NCBI RefSeq assembly: GCF_007565055.1
Contig: NC_044568.1
Span: 24,315,936-24,379,935, forward strand
DNA length: 64,000 nucleotides
Origin: Rhinopithecus roxellana
Taxonomy: Eukaryota; Chordata; Mammalia; Primates; Cercopithecidae
Direction of reading: 5' to 3'
The position numbers and the translations under genes were made by a program. How positions within the stretch are numbered: position 1 is the first letter of the stretch; each line of letters begins with the position of its first letter. Below, piece after piece: positions 23,246 to 34,841 of the stretch. The notes beneath the pieces were generated by a model that worked only from the letters and a program-made list of their open reading frames with translations, was not told the DNA's origin and searched no databases.

Positions 23246-23489
23246 TTTTTTTTCTTGGCTCACTGCAGCCTCTGTCTCCCGGGTTCAAGCAATTCTCCTG
23301 CCTCAGCCTCCTGAGTAGCTGGGATTACAGGCGCCCACCGCCACACCTGGCTAATTTTTTTTATTTTTAGTAGAGACGGGGTCTCGCCATGTTGGCCGTG
23401 CTGGTTTCGAACTCCTGACCTCAGGTGATCTGCCCTGCCTCAGCCTCCCAAAGTACTGGGATTACAGGTGTGAGCCACCACGCCCAGCC
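23246..23489 (-). mobile_element. AluS, 3'-shortened
   Basis: The poly-T joins directly to cttggctcactgcagcc; flanks aaggaaattttttt and aggaaaatgttttt suggest insertion in this form. Confidence 0.85.
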
Positions 23490-23530
23490 AGGAAAATGTT
23501 TTTGACTATGGACATTAATATGAATAAGCT

Positions 23531-23738
23531 GGCTGGGTCAGGAGTTAGAGACCAGCCCAACCAACATGGTGAAACCCTGTCTCTACTAAAAATAGAGAAG
23601 TTAGTGGAGGCTGAGCAGGGAGAGTCGCTTGAACCTGGGAGGTGGAGATTGCAGTGAGCCAAGATCATGCCATTGCACTTCGGCCTGGGAGACAGAGTGA
23701 GACTCTGTCTCAAAAATAATAATAATTTTTTAAAAAAG
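23531..23738 (+). mobile_element. Alu with internal deletions
   Basis: ggctggg jumps to tcaggagttagagacc, and a second gap follows agaagttag; flanks gaataagct on both sides (23523 and 23739). Confidence 0.85.
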
Positions 23739-24349
23739 AATAAGCTAAGAGATTGTGGAATCTTCAATTCTAAAGAATGTAAATCATTGATGACTAATAT
23801 AAAATCCAATTAAAGTGGTGTAAAGTTGACTTTGCTATTAGAAAAGATGTCTTCATGATTAGAATTTATAATGAGGTGTGCTAATAGGTGAAACAACAGT
23901 CCCCAGTGTATGCTACCCTGTCCACCGTTAGCCTTCTAACAGGATTTAAGATTAATGAAGATTTCTGGATGGAAATATTCATGAGAGATGGTAAATCACG
24001 TTTCACTGAGATGAAATAAGGGATATTGTTTTTAGGTTTTGTGAGGGGTTGAGCAGAGGTCGGCATAGTCACTTGTTTGATTTGGTGCACATTGGTGGAG
24101 TTTTAAATGCACAGTGTGGAAGGGAATGAGCACTTATCAGAACAGAAGGAAATGTGTGGTTAAACGGTTTCAGTTGTAACGGAAGACTATTTCCCTTGGT
24201 CCAAATAGGAGGAGAAATGGAACCTTTTGTATTTTGGTTATTTTCCAATGTAAGTAGAAATTGGTTCAGTGTGGTTCATTGCAGCCCTTAGCAGAAATGA
24301 TTGGGTTCAGTAGTGAAGGGGAATGACACAAATATATACCAGGAAAGCA
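23739..24349. other. Intron 3 sequence without a recognised element
   Basis: Nothing seen. Confidence 0.5.
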
Positions 24350-24356
24350 TAAATTT

Positions 24357-24388
<32 letters not shown>

Positions 24389-24663
24389 TTTTGAGACAGA
24401 GTCTTACTCTGTCTCCCAGACTAGAGTGCAGTGGTGCGACCTCAGTTCACTGCAACCTCTGCCTCCCAGGTTCAAGCGATTCTTCTGCATCAGCCTCCCT
24501 AGTAGCTAAGACTACAGGCACGCACACCTACGCCCAGCTGATTTTTTTGTTTTTAGTAGAGACAGGCTTTCACCATGTTAGCCAGGCTGATCTTGAACTC
24601 CTGACCTCCTGCCTCGGCCTCCTAAAGGGCTAGGATTACTGGCATAAGCCCCTGCGCCCAGCC
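24357..24663 (-). mobile_element. AluS with (TTTA)n tail
   Basis: Eight TTTA units at 24357-24388, then gagacagagtcttactctg to gcgcccagcc. Confidence 0.9.
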
Positions 24664-25140
24664 AGAGGGCATAAATTCTATAAGTACTATTTTAAAGGTA
24701 TCTCAGAGGTAATTTTTTATTGTGTTTATAATTATTGGCAGTCAGTTATTCTTATTAGACATCTCTAAAACAAAAAGAATCCAAGAGACTGAAGAGACTA
24801 CTGAAAGGAGTTTTTAAAAAAGATGCTTCCAGCTTTTCCTCAAAATGAGAAACTGTTTTACAAATTTTTATATAATTAAACAGGTAATAAATAATGCCAG
24901 ATTTGAGCTCACAGAGCACTGGATTTCCCAAAGGAAATACATTTGGTGCAGGTAAATGAAAAGCCTCGTTAATAAAGATATATTTGATAATCTGCAGTTT
25001 TGAAAACTCACTGAAGAATTCCTGCTTCCTCTGCATTAAAAATATCTTGTTCAATGCAGTAAATATTAACCAGTGCAGTAAATATTAACCTAACCTATGC
25101 TGGTTTATTCAGAAACTCATGTTAAACGAGGTAGAGAACA
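24664..25140. other. Intron 3 sequence without a recognised element
   Basis: Contains a 16-nt direct repeat (cagtaaatattaacc) near 25058 and 25076; otherwise nothing. Confidence 0.5.
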
Positions 25141-25157
25141 CCTAAAATTATGTGTTT

Positions 25158-25460
25158 TGTTTATTTGTTTGTTTGTTTTTGAGATAGAGTCTAGCCTTTT
25201 CACCCAGGCTGGAGTGCAGTCGCGCCATCTCAGCTTACTGCAACCTCTGCCTCCTGGGTTCAAGCGATTCTCCTGCCTCAGCCTCCCAAGTACCTGGGAT
25301 TACAGGTGCCTGCCACCACGCCCAGCTAATTTTTGTATTTTTAGTATAGATGGGGTTTCACTTTGTTGGCCAGGCTGGTCTCGAACTCCTGACCTTGTGA
25401 TCCACCTGCCTTGGCCTCCCAAAGTGTTGCGATTACAAGCATGAGCCACTGCACACAGCC
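25158..25460 (-). mobile_element. AluS
   Basis: Duplication cctaaaattatgt at 25141-25153 and 25460-25472. Confidence 0.92.
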
Positions 25461-25472
25461 CTAAAATTATGT

Positions 25473-25837
25473 TTTTAAAAGGAACTATTAGAATGGTGTG
25501 GTATTAGGAGTGGAAAGAGTGTAGAACCTGTAATAAATTTCTCTTATATTGTTTATCACAATAAAATATTCACCTCAGGATAATAGAGTTAGCACCATCC
25601 TTTCTGGGTGGATACTCTTGGGAACAATTGTATTTTGAGCCAATATGAGAATTAATTTGGTGATCAAAATGATCTAAATTTGGGTATGATGTATACCTAA
25701 AGCAATTTTTATTCTAGAGTTATTTATTTACTTGAAAAAGAATGATGAAGAAACTATGTTTTTTTTTGTTTGTTTTTTGTTTTTCCAGAAGAAAAGTTAA
25801 TGAAAATGTGAAACAGAAGTTTTCTTTCTTTTTTTTT
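25473..25837. other. Intron 3 sequence without a recognised element
   Basis: Nothing seen. Confidence 0.5.
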
Positions 25838-26133
25838 TCCTCTCTTTTTTTTTTTTTTGTCTCCACTGTCACCCAGACTGGAGTGCAGTGGCACTATCTC
25901 AGCTCACTGCAATCTCCGCCTCCCGAGTTCAAGTGGTTCTCTTGCCTCAGCCTCCTGAGTAGCTGGGATTATAGCTGTGGTTGCAACCATGCCTGGCTAA
26001 TTTTTGTATTTTCAGTGGAGATTGGGTTTTGCCATGTTGGCCAGGCTGGTCTCAAACTCCTGACTTCAGGTGATTTGCCCGCCTTAGCCTCCCAAAGTGT
26101 TGGGATTACAGGCGTGAGCCACCGCACCTAGCC
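25838..26133 (-). mobile_element. AluS
   Basis: Antisense, slightly shortened at the gtctccactgtcaccc start. Confidence 0.9.
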
Positions 26134-26446
26134 AGGATATAGGAGTTTTGTCATAAAGCTGAAGGTTCACCAGATGGGAGATATTTTTGGTTTTAGCAAT
26201 CTTAAAGATCTTTTTAAAATTTGTTGGTACATTTTTAAACCTCAGTGCATAAAGTATAGTGAACATATTTAATTTGTCAGTGACTTGAGATGTTACCATA
26301 TCCTAGGATACTCATTTTTGATATTTCTCTAATGTATAAGCAGATATACTCGTTGGATGTGATACAATAGGAAGTCTGACTAATTTTCTTATCTAAAGGT
26401 ATTATGTGTAAGGAATAAACACATTTCCATTAAGAATTCAAGATGC
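26134..26446. other. Intron 3 sequence without a recognised element
   Basis: Nothing seen. Confidence 0.5.
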
Positions 26447-26756
26447 GGCCGAGCGCGGTGGCTCAAGCCTGTAATCCCACAACTTGGGAGGCCAAGACGG
26501 GCGGATCACAAGGTCAGGAGATCGAGACCATCCTGGCTAACACAGTGAAACCCCATCTCTACTAAAAATGAAAAAAAAAAAAAAAAAACTAGCCGGGCGA
26601 GGTGGCAGGCGCCTGTAGTCCCAGCTACTCTGGAGGCTGAGGCAAGAGAATGGCGTAAAACCCAGGAGGCGGAGCTTGCAGTGAGCTGAGATCCGGCCAC
26701 TGCACTCCAGCCCGGGCGACAGAGCAAGACTCCATCTCAAAAAAAAAAAAAATAAT
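26447..26756 (+). mobile_element. AluYRa-type
   Basis: Duplication aattcaagatgc at 26435-26446 and 26757-26768. Confidence 0.93.
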
Positions 26757-26792
26757 AATTCAAGATGCTTGGTTAAGTTTATTCATTTTTTT

Positions 26793-26932
26793 ATTTTTAT
26801 TTTTTAACTTTTTAGAGGTGAGGTCTCTCTATGTTGCCCAGGCAGGTCTTGAACTCCTGGCCTCAAGTGATCCTCACACCTTGGCCTCCCAAAGCATTGG
26901 GATAACAGGCATTAGCCACTGGTGCCTAGCCT
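26793..26932 (-). mobile_element. Free left Alu monomer (FLAM)
   Basis: Single antisense monomer, agaggtgaggtctctctatg to ggtgcctagcc. Confidence 0.75.
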
Positions 26933-26974
26933 TATTGTCTTCGTTGATTTTGTTATAGTATTTAAGAATTTCAC

Positions 26975-27276
26975 GGCCAGGCGCGGTGGCTCAAGCCTGT
27001 AATCCCAGCACTTTGGGAGGCCGAGACGGGCGGATCACGAGGTCAGGAGATCGAGACCATCCTGGCTAACACGGTGAAACCCCGTCTCTACTAAAAATAC
27101 AAAAACTAACCGGGCGAGGTGGCGGGCGCCTGTAGTCCCAGCTATTCGGGAGGCTGAGGCAGGAGAATGGCGTAAACATGGGAGGCGGAGCTTGCAGTGA
27201 GCTGAGATGCGGCCACTGCATTCCAGTCCGGGCGACAGAGCGAGACTCCGCCTCAAAAAAAAAAAAAAAAAAAAAA
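26975..27276 (+). mobile_element. AluYRa-type, gatgcgg/cattccag variant
   Basis: Duplication aagaatttca at 26964 and 27277; 24-nt A-tail. Confidence 0.93.
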
Positions 27277-27286
27277 AAGAATTTCA

Positions 27287-27834
27287 ACAGGGAATTGAAA
27301 GAAGTAGATTTTGGGTTAACTTACCAGTTTCGAGATCAGTGATTCATACTACATGTAGTCAAACCCTGTGACCTTATAACTTTTCTACTGTATTTAAAAG
27401 ACTGATTCAGCTTACTGTTGCATATTGGGAAAAGTAAAAAATAATAAATAAAAGACTGTGAAATAACTTGAATTAAATTTCATAATCCCATATAAAGGAT
27501 AGCAGTGTTTTGTTCCGAATTATTTATGGACACCTAAAGATAACCACATACTACTTAATGTGATATAATAGCAAATATTATACCAGTTCAAGTTCTTTGG
27601 TTAAAAGCAGTAGAAATCAACTCTGGCTAACAAGACAAAAAAATAAAAAGAAAAAAAGATTAATTATCAGGAATCTATGAGATAGCTTATAAAACTGAAG
27701 GGAATATCAAGAGCCTGATCCTGCATGGCTCCAGGAACCCACGTTGAGGGAAGCAGTGCATGCTCTCTTCAGAGGGTGGTGGCTTCCAATTGTTTTCCAT
27801 CTTTCTACCCAACATTCAAAAATCAAAGTGGCTG
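27287..27834. other. Intron 3 sequence without a recognised element
   Basis: Nothing definite. Confidence 0.5.
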
Positions 27835-28146
27835 GCCAGGCATGGTAGCTCATGCCTGTAATCCTAGCACTTTCGGAGGCCAAGGCGGGCGGATTGTCTA
27901 GCTCAGGAGTTCGAGACCAGCCTGGGCAACATGGTGAAACCCCATCTCTACTAAAAATACAAAAAAAAAAAAAAAATTAGCCAGGCATGGTGCTTGAGCG
28001 CCTGTAACCCCAGCTACTGGGGAGTCTGAGGCGGGAGAGTTGCTTGGACCTGGGAGGCAGAGGTTGCAGTGAATTGAGATCGTGCCACTGCATTCCAGCC
28101 TGGGGAGCACAGCGAAACTCCATCTCAATCAATCAATCAATGAATC
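27835..28146 (+). mobile_element. AluS with (ATCA)n tail
   Basis: Tail catctcaatcaatcaatcaa; lies 106 nt upstream of exon 4. Confidence 0.9.
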
Positions 28147-28252
28147 GTAATTTTATTCATCTTTTCTACAGAGTTTATATAAGTAAGTTTAATCTTTTTA
28201 TTTTCATATGCCTGATGCTTTTCAATGATTTTTGTCCTTTTCTGTGTCTTAG

Positions 28253-28369
28253 GTGTATTTGAAGGCTCCCATGATTCTGAATGGAGTCTGTGTTATCTGG
28301 AAGGGCTGGATTGATCTCCAGAGACTGGATGGTATGGGCTGTCTGGAGTTTGATGAGGAGCGAGCCCAG
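28253..28369 (+). CDS. CBFB: CBFB exon 4 (core-binding factor beta, residues 95-133)
   Basis: This 117-nt exon is in phase 0 at both ends and translates to 39 residues beginning VYLKAPMILNG and ending FDEERAQ, which I recognise as CBF-beta. The protein has no DNA-binding activity of its own. It binds the Runt domain of RUNX1-3 in the nucleus, raises their DNA affinity and stabilises them. The exon supplies the C-terminal part of the heterodimerisation fold; Asn104 (in ILNG) is a published RUNX contact hot spot and is intact. The acceptor is a pyrimidine-rich tract ending cttag, and the donor is cag/gtaggg. There is no frameshift or internal stop. Exons 1-3 (residues 1-94) lie upstream of the window. 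Confidence 0.98.
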
Positions 28370-28800
28370 GTAGGGTAACGTCAGGCTTTATTGAGCATGG
28401 TCCCTTTATTTGTAGTCCCTAATCTTGCCTTTGTCTGGGGACCTATTTTACCCAGTCTTTAAGTATAGAAAGTATTATGTTGAAGCAATATTGAGGAATC
28501 CTGAAAATGTTGAGACTCAAATTCTGATCCTGATTTTGGGAAAGTTTTTTCTTCAGCAGTTCTAAATTTCATGGGTTATTCGTATCTGCTCAGTGGGGGC
28601 TTCAAAGTCCAGTAAGTAGTTCTTTAAAATATTTGTTCTTGATCTCTACAATATTATGAATAGGGAAAAAAGAAAAAACAGTTCAAAATAAAATGTAGGA
28701 GCCATGCTTTTGGAATGCTCGAGTGAGGAGCTCAACAAGTCCTTTCCCCAGAAAGCAATGATAAAACTTGACAAAAATTGTTTAAAAAAAAAAAAAAAGA

Positions 28801-29105
28801 GCTGGACGTGGTGCTCACACCTATAATCCCAGCACTTTGGGAGGCCAAGGCAGACGGATCACCTGAGACTTGAGGTCAGGATTTCAAGACCAGCCTGGCC
28901 AACATGGTGAAACCCCGTCTCTACTAAAAATACAAAAATTTGCCAGGTGTGGTGGTGCACACCTGTAATCCCAGCTACTCGGGAGGTTGAGGCATAAGAA
29001 TCGCTCGAACCCAGGAGGCAGAGATTGCAGTGAGCCAAGATGGTGCCACTGCACTCCAGGCTGGGCAACAGAACAAAAGTCTGTCTCAAAAACAACAACA
29101 ACAAA
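28801..29105 (+). mobile_element. AluS in L1M
   Basis: gctggacgtggtgctcacac to an (ACA)n-type tail. Confidence 0.9.
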
Positions 29106-29754
29106 CCACACCCATTTAAGGCCTCATGGAAGCTATTGAATCTCAGTAAGATCAGTGACTGTGGCATTTTAGTCAGGAGCTGCTCCCATTCCCCAGCTGT
29201 GTGGTCCCTCAAGTTCTTCCTGGGCAGGCAGGGTAAGCCATGAACACTGGTAGATCTGTTGTCCTGTCAAAGACAGCTGACTTTATTAAAAGTAGGGCTT
29301 GGGAAAAGAAATCCATATGCAGGCATGTTGTTTAAAATGATAGAGGTCTCATTTGCAAACAATCTGGCAAAGCTGATGTTGCAGAAAGCAATGAAATGGC
29401 AGACCAGCCAGAAATTTATCAGGGAGATTCAGGGAAAGAGATAGGTAAAGTAGACCCTACTAAGATTACACTCATGTCATCCAGAAAGCTGTATGCATGT
29501 ACAAGGCTACATCTGCTCTGAAGAGAACACAGAAGGCCCTTGCATGCTACTTTTCCCTGGGTGAACACAAGACAGACTGACAAACTCCCTGAACTTTGAA
29601 AGCATTTCTCCAAGCCACGCACAAGTCCAGTGGCAAAAGGTGGAAGTCTGCTGGCTCAAGGTGTTTGCGTAAAACCTCTGGCCAATCATTGGCTGACAGC
29701 TGAACTATGCTGATCCAGGGACAACCCCCCAGAAAGCAAGACTTAAAAAGACAA

Positions 29755-29891
29755 CTGTGCGCAGTGACTCACACTTATAATCCCAGCATTTGGGGAGGCC
29801 AAGATGGCAGGATCACATGAGCCCGAGAGTTAAAGACCAGCCTGGGCAACATGGTGAGACCCCATCTCCACAGTTTTAAAAATTAACCAGG
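29755..29891 (+). mobile_element. FLAM/AluJ left monomer
   Basis: gacaactgtgcgcagtgactc to aaaattaaccagg; an AluYRa lies in its A-rich end. Confidence 0.75.
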
Positions 29892-30205
29892 GCAGGGCGC
29901 GGTGGCTTAAGCCTGTAATCCCAGCACTTTGGGAGGCCGAGACAGGTGGATCGCGAGGTCAGGAGATCGAGACCATCTTGGCTAACACGGTGAAACCCCA
30001 TCTCTACTAAAAATACAAAAAACTAGCCAGGCGAGGTGGCGGGCACCTGTAGTCCCAGCTACTGGGGAGGCTGAGGCAGGAGAATGGTGTAAACCCGGGA
30101 GGCGGAGCTTGCAGTGAGCTGAGATCCGGCCACTGCACTCCAGCCTGGGAGACAGAGCCAGACTCCGTCTCAAAAAAAAAAAAAAAAAAAAAAAAAAGAA
30201 AGAAA
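29892..30205 (+). mobile_element. AluYRa-type
   Basis: gggcgcggtggcttaagcctg, gagatccggccac; 27-nt A-tail. Confidence 0.92.
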
Positions 30206-30470
30206 TAATAGCCAGAAACTCTCACATTTGATGAAAAATGTTAATTTACATTGTCCAAGAAGCTCAATGGACAAAGTAGGATAAACAGAAATCCATACCT
30301 AGTCACATTATAAACTGTTGAAAGACGGAATCATGAAAGCAGCAAGAAAGAGGTTTCTTCACATGCAAAGGAACCACAGTAAGATTAACAGCTGACTTCT
30401 TTTGAAATCATGGAGGCCAGAAAGTTGTGGGATGACATATTACAAACACTGAAAGAAAATGTAAAAGCAG

Positions 30471-30628
30471 ATCGGGTGCTGTGGCTCACACCTGTAATCC
30501 CAGCACTTTGGGAGACTGAGGTGGGAGGATCACTTGAGCCCAGGAGTTTGAGGCTGCAGTGAGCTATGATCGTACCACTGCACTCAAGCCTGGGTGACAA
30601 AGTGAGTCATTGTCTCTTTAAAAACAAC
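30471..30628 (+). mobile_element. Alu with large internal deletion
   Basis: The left start joins directly to gtttgaggctgcagtgagc of the right arm; 158 nt. Confidence 0.8.
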
Positions 30629-30887
30629 GAAAATGTAAAAGCACCTGATTGTTAGCAGATATTAATGTCTTTTAATTGTTTCCCTGATATTAACCTTCTT
30701 AACAAAGTTAAAATAGTAACAGGAATATAAAGAAACTGTTGTTTCTTTGTTGTCTCTTCCCACATAGTTCTTTATATATGGAAATGTAAGAATTTTCTTT
30801 AAAGGGGATCAAAAAATGAAAACTTCCTAGTGAAAAGTTAAGATTCAAAGTGAAAATTCTTAAGAAAGAATCCTTAGTCTGGCCTGG

Positions 30888-31018
30888 GTCATCCCAATGG
30901 CACATGTCCGTAGTCCTAGCTACTTGGGAGACTGAGGCAGGAGGATCCCTTGATCCCAGGAGTTCCAGCCCAGCCTAGGCAACATAATGAGACCTTCATC
31001 TCTAACAAAAATAAAGAA
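30888..31018 (+). mobile_element. AluJ fragment
   Basis: gtccgtagtcctagctacttg to aacaaaaataaa; 5'-truncated. Confidence 0.75.
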
Positions 31019-31181
31019 TCCATGCTCTACCCTGATTTCCACAATGCTAATCAGTTCCCAGTTCTTTCAGAAAAATAATAACCAGCAATCTAGAAGACTA
31101 TTTTCTATTAAGAAGTGATAAACAGACTTTATTTATATAAGGAAAATTCAGATTGGATTGACTTTTAAAACTGAATTGTTT

Positions 31182-31482
31182 TGACAAGGTGCAGTGAATC
31201 ACACTGTAATTCCAACACTTGAGAAGGCAGAGGCGGGAGCATTGCTTGGTCCCAGGAGTTTGAGACCAACCTGGGCAATGTGGCAAAACCCTGTCTCTAC
31301 CAAAAAAGAAAAAAATTAGCCCGCTGTGGTGGTGTGCACCTGTAGTCCCAGCTACTCAGGAAGCTGAGGTGGGATAGTTGCTTGAACCCAGGAGGCAGAG
31401 ATTGCAATGAACCGAGATTGCACCACTGCACTCCAGCCTGGGTGACAGAGCAAGACCTTGTCTCAAAAATAAACAACAAAAA
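31182..31482 (+). mobile_element. AluJ/S
   Basis: acaaggtgcagtgaatcacac to caaaaataaacaacaaaaac. Confidence 0.87.
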
Positions 31483-31790
31483 CTAAAGTATTTTATTAAG
31501 ATGATAGATTAAAATTTTTAACATTTTTTATACTTGGAGTTTTCCAAGCCTTATTTTCATAGTCCCCAAATTGAACTATATCATTACACATTGAGTGCCA
31601 TCTGTTATGATAGTTTACTGCTATCACAACGGAGTTACGTAACTCTTATGATAATGGGAGTTATACAGTATATAATAAAAAAATTGAAAGCAGGTGACTC
31701 CAACTATTTAGGTAGCAATCAGTACTTCCCTGTAGCTCTCCTTGTCCCCAGGTCATCTGCAAGATAATATAAGAGGCAATGAAATGTAGA
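31483..31790. other. Intron 4 sequence without a recognised element
   Basis: Nothing seen. Confidence 0.5.
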
Positions 31791-31852
31791 CACTAGGGGA
31801 CAGAAGTTCATAGTCGTATAATGTGAATCCTGGCCCCACCACTTACTAGCTC

Positions 31853-32356
31853 TTACGGACTGAATGTTTATGTATCCCATCCCCAAATTGATATGTTGAA
31901 GCCCTATTCTGTCGTTACTGTACTTGAAGATAGGGCATTTATGGAAGTAATTAAGGTTGGATAAAGGCATAAGAGTGGGGCTCTTATCCAGTAGGGTTAG
32001 TGTCCTTATGAGAACAGACAGGAGGGAGCTCTCTCTCTCCCCTCTCCCCTCTCCCCTCTCCCCTCTCCCGTCTCCCCTCTCCCCTCTCCCCTCTCCCCTC
32101 TCCCCTCTCCCCTCTCCCCTCTCCCCTCTCCCCTCTCCCCTCTCCCTCTCCCCCTCCCCCCTCCCTCTGCCATATGAGGACACAGTGAGAAGATGGATGT
32201 CTGCAAGCCAAAAGGAGGTTCCTCATGGGGAACCAAATTGGCTGGCACCTTGATTTGGGAGTGCTGGTCTCCAGAAATGTGAGAAAATAAATTTCTGTTG
32301 TTTAAGCCACTCCATTTATGGTATTTTAGTATGGCATCCTGAGATGACTAAAACAC
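31853..32356 (+). mobile_element. MLT1 solo LTR (ERVL-MaLR)
   Basis: tacggactgaatgtttatg, aaattgatatgttgaagccc, catatgaggacacagtgag and gagaaaataaatttctgttg are MLT1 landmarks, the last with its AATAAA. Solo LTR, no coding sequence; agct of the MIR flanks both sides. Confidence 0.85.
32029..32168 (+). repeat. 140-nt polypyrimidine tract, (CCCCTCT)n
   Basis: Seven-base units with one purine (G at 32070), grown inside the MLT1 ctctctcgcc segment. Confidence 0.95.
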
Positions 32357-32525
32357 CAGCTTTGTGATGCTGGCAAGTTATTTAATCTCTCCAGGCCTCA
32401 GATTTCTCCTTCCTAAGATGGGATAATGCTGCCCACAAAATTGTGGGCTGTTGAATGGGATAGCATATGTAAAGGGCCATTCCTAGCACAATATCTGGCA
32501 TGCAGTACAGTTCCGAAACAAAGAC

Positions 32526-33201
32526 TCTTGTTTGTTACTGCTTGTACTTCAGCATTTTATACTTAGGGTTTCCACTCTTCTGCAGATGTCTGTCTTGTGT
32601 AGTAGAGTGTAAAATCACAAAGCATGGATTTCAGCCCTCTCTCATTGGGCTGGAATAGGCCCCATCTCTAGCAAGTGAGCCCGGTGGCAGCCTCACTTCC
32701 GTGTCCCAACACAGCTTTGTTTCTCCCTGCTGATCACACAGGCAGAAATAACTCTTCTAAATTAACCAGAAAACAGTTTTTTGAAGTTACTTAAGTTCAT
32801 GGTTAATGTTTTATCATTCATATTTAATATAATTTGATATAGGATGAGAGTGACCATATTACTTATTGTCACCGTATTACTCCTAAAAGAAGAAGGTCTT
32901 GTTTAAAATAACTGAAATTATGTAACATTTTGACCCACAAATTGATTTTATTATATTGCTAGCCCTAGAAAAATTGTTTCATTCAAAAAACACTTTCAAA
33001 AATGTTTTTAAATAAAATATGTACACATTAAAGCAAAATAAAAATTACATCTTTATGTTAATCTTCTGAACATTAAGATTAATAAGCAGAATACTTCGTC
33101 TTCATACTTTTGCACTTTATTAGTCTCATATCTGTATCCAATATTTTTCTGAAGAATATATGGATTTTTCCATATGGTCTTGTTTTTCTTCTCTTTTTTC
33201 T
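32526..33201. other. Intron 4 sequence without a recognised element
   Basis: Nothing definite. Confidence 0.5.
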
Positions 33202-33494
33202 TTTTCCTTTTTTTCAGATGGAGTCTTGCTTTGTCACCCAGGCTGGAGTGCAATGGCGTAATCTGGGCTCACCGCAACCTCCGCCTCCTGGGTTCAAGTG
33301 ATTCTCCTGCCTCAGCCTCCTGAGTAGCTGGGATTACAGACATGTGCCACCATGCCCAGCTAATTTTGTATTTTTAGTAGGGATGGGTTTCTCCATGTTG
33401 GTCAGGCTGGTCTTCAACTTCTGACGTCAGGTGATCCACCCATCTCGGCATCCCAAAATGCTGGGATTACAGATGTGAGCCACCATGCCCAGCC
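33202..33494 (-). mobile_element. AluS
   Basis: tttttttcagatggagtcttg to catgcccagcc. Confidence 0.9.
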
Positions 33495-33502
33495 CCTATT
33501 TT

Positions 33503-33738
33503 CTTTTTTTTTAGTGACAGAATCTTGCTCTGTTGCTCAGGCCGGAGTGCAGTGGTACAATGACAGCTCACTACAGCTTCAAGCTCCTGCCATGCTTGGC
33601 TAAGTTTTTTTTATTTTTTGCAAAGACAAGGTCTTACCATGTTGGCCAGGCTGGTCTTGAATTGCTGGCTTCAAATGATCCTCCTGCCTCAGCCTCCCAA
33701 AGCACTGGTATTATAGGCATGAGCCACTGCATCTAGCC
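33503..33738 (-). mobile_element. AluJ with internal deletion
   Basis: Gap between ttcaagctcctg and ccatgcttggc; ends gcatctagcc. Confidence 0.85.
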
Positions 33739-34181
33739 TCTTTTATTTTCTTCATAAAAGTGCTTGCAATATGCTTCAGAATTGCATGTTATAATTAGTA
33801 AATTTGGAACTGTTGACATCTTCAATTGAGTGTCTGTAAACATGTAAAAAATTGACAAAATACTCTACAAATGCTGAAGTATCTGGTAAACTAAGCTAAA
33901 TGGAAGACAGTCAATTCCATTTTTGAAAGATTAAATTGTATATATATTTCAGCTGAAATATTTTCACAGGTATTGTCTCTGCTTTTGTCCAGAGTACCTT
34001 TCTTTGACAAGTTTGATATAAGAAAAAAACCTGTCGAAGCTGTCTCTTTTTATTATTCTGTCTCTATTTATGATTCTTCTGAAATTTTTGCCAAGTTCAG
34101 TTACTTCAGAATCAAATCATTTCCAGTTAAAAATAGGAATTCCATCCAAGATTCTTTTCCCAAAAAGAAACAGAAGACATG
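33739..34181. other. Intron 4 sequence without a recognised element
   Basis: Contains the beginning of an 86-codon frame that runs into the next Alu; not coding by any other sign. Confidence 0.5.
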
Positions 34182-34464
34182 TGACCAGGTGTGGTGGGTC
34201 ACGCCTGTAATCCCTGCACTCTTGAGAGGCTGAGGCAGGTGGATCACTTGAGGTCAGGAGTTCGGGACCAACATGGCCAACATGGTGAAACCCTGTCTCT
34301 ACTGAAAATTCAAAAATTAGCCATAGTGGCGTGTGTCTGTGGTTCCAGCTACTCAGGAGGCTGAAGCGGGAGAATTACTTAAACCCAGGAGGTGGAGGTT
34401 GCAGTGAGCCAAGATCGTGCCACTGCACTCCAGCCTGGGTAGCAGAGTGTGACTCCATCTCAAC
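34182..34464 (+). mobile_element. AluS
   Basis: tgaccaggtgtggtgggtcac to ccatctcaac; no A-tail. Confidence 0.88.
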
Positions 34465-34468
34465 ATGA

Positions 34469-34772
34469 GGCTGGGCGCAGTGGTTCATGCCTGTAATCCC
34501 AGCACTTTGGAAAGCTGAGGCGGTCAAATCACCTGAGGTAAGGAGTTCGAGACCAGCCTGGCCAACATGGTGAAACTTGTCTCAACCAAAACTACAAAAA
34601 TCAGCCGAGCATGATGGAGGACACCTGTAGTCCCAGTTACTTGGGCGGCTGAGGCAGGAGAATGGCGTGAACCCAGGAAGCGGAGCTTGCAGTGAGCTGA
34701 GATCCTGCCACTGTACTCCAAGCCTGGGCGACAGCGAGACTCCGTCGTAAAAACAAAACAAAACAAAACACC
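34469..34772 (+). mobile_element. AluY
   Basis: ggctgggcgcagtggttcatg to (AAAAC)n tail; abuts the preceding AluS. Confidence 0.88.
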
Positions 34773-34841
34773 AAACTGTTATTTGCAGAAAATGCATGTA
34801 CTTAGAAAATCTAAGATAATTTGCAAACTATTAAGAAAACT

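Larger units (their letters stand above)
1..28252 (+). other. CBFB: CBFB intron 3 (3' part)
   Basis: No segment encoding the residues before V95 was found on the + strand, so the stretch is taken as the remainder of intron 3. It is mostly Alu with L1M, MIR, Tigger and hAT remnants. It ends at the exon 4 acceptor AG 28251-28252. Confidence 0.85.
28691..30470 (+). mobile_element. L1M 5' region, interrupted
   Basis: gaaagcaatgataaaacttg, ctttattaaaagtagggc, tccaagaagctcaatggac, gaaagcagcaagaaagagg and tcatggaggccagaaag are words of old L1 5' UTR/ORF1-proximal sequence. Three + strand Alu units are inserted. Confidence 0.6.
31791..32525 (+). mobile_element. MIR, split by an MLT1 LTR
   Basis: Left part: gaatcctggccccaccactt then actagct. 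Right part: agctttgtgatgctggcaag, ttatttaatctctccaggcc, acaatatctggcatgcagta. Confidence 0.85.

Noticed and set aside
1..28252. Search for CBFB exon 3 (residues before V95)
   Set aside because: No matching codons found on the + strand, so it lies upstream of the window.
31984..32248. Gly-Glu-Arg-rich open frames on the minus strand
   Set aside because: They are translations of the (CCCCTCT)n tract, not a protein gene.
32295..32315. AATAAA in gagaaaataaatttctg as an intronic poly(A) site for CBFB
   Set aside because: It is the MLT1 LTR's own signal; no evidence of use by the gene.
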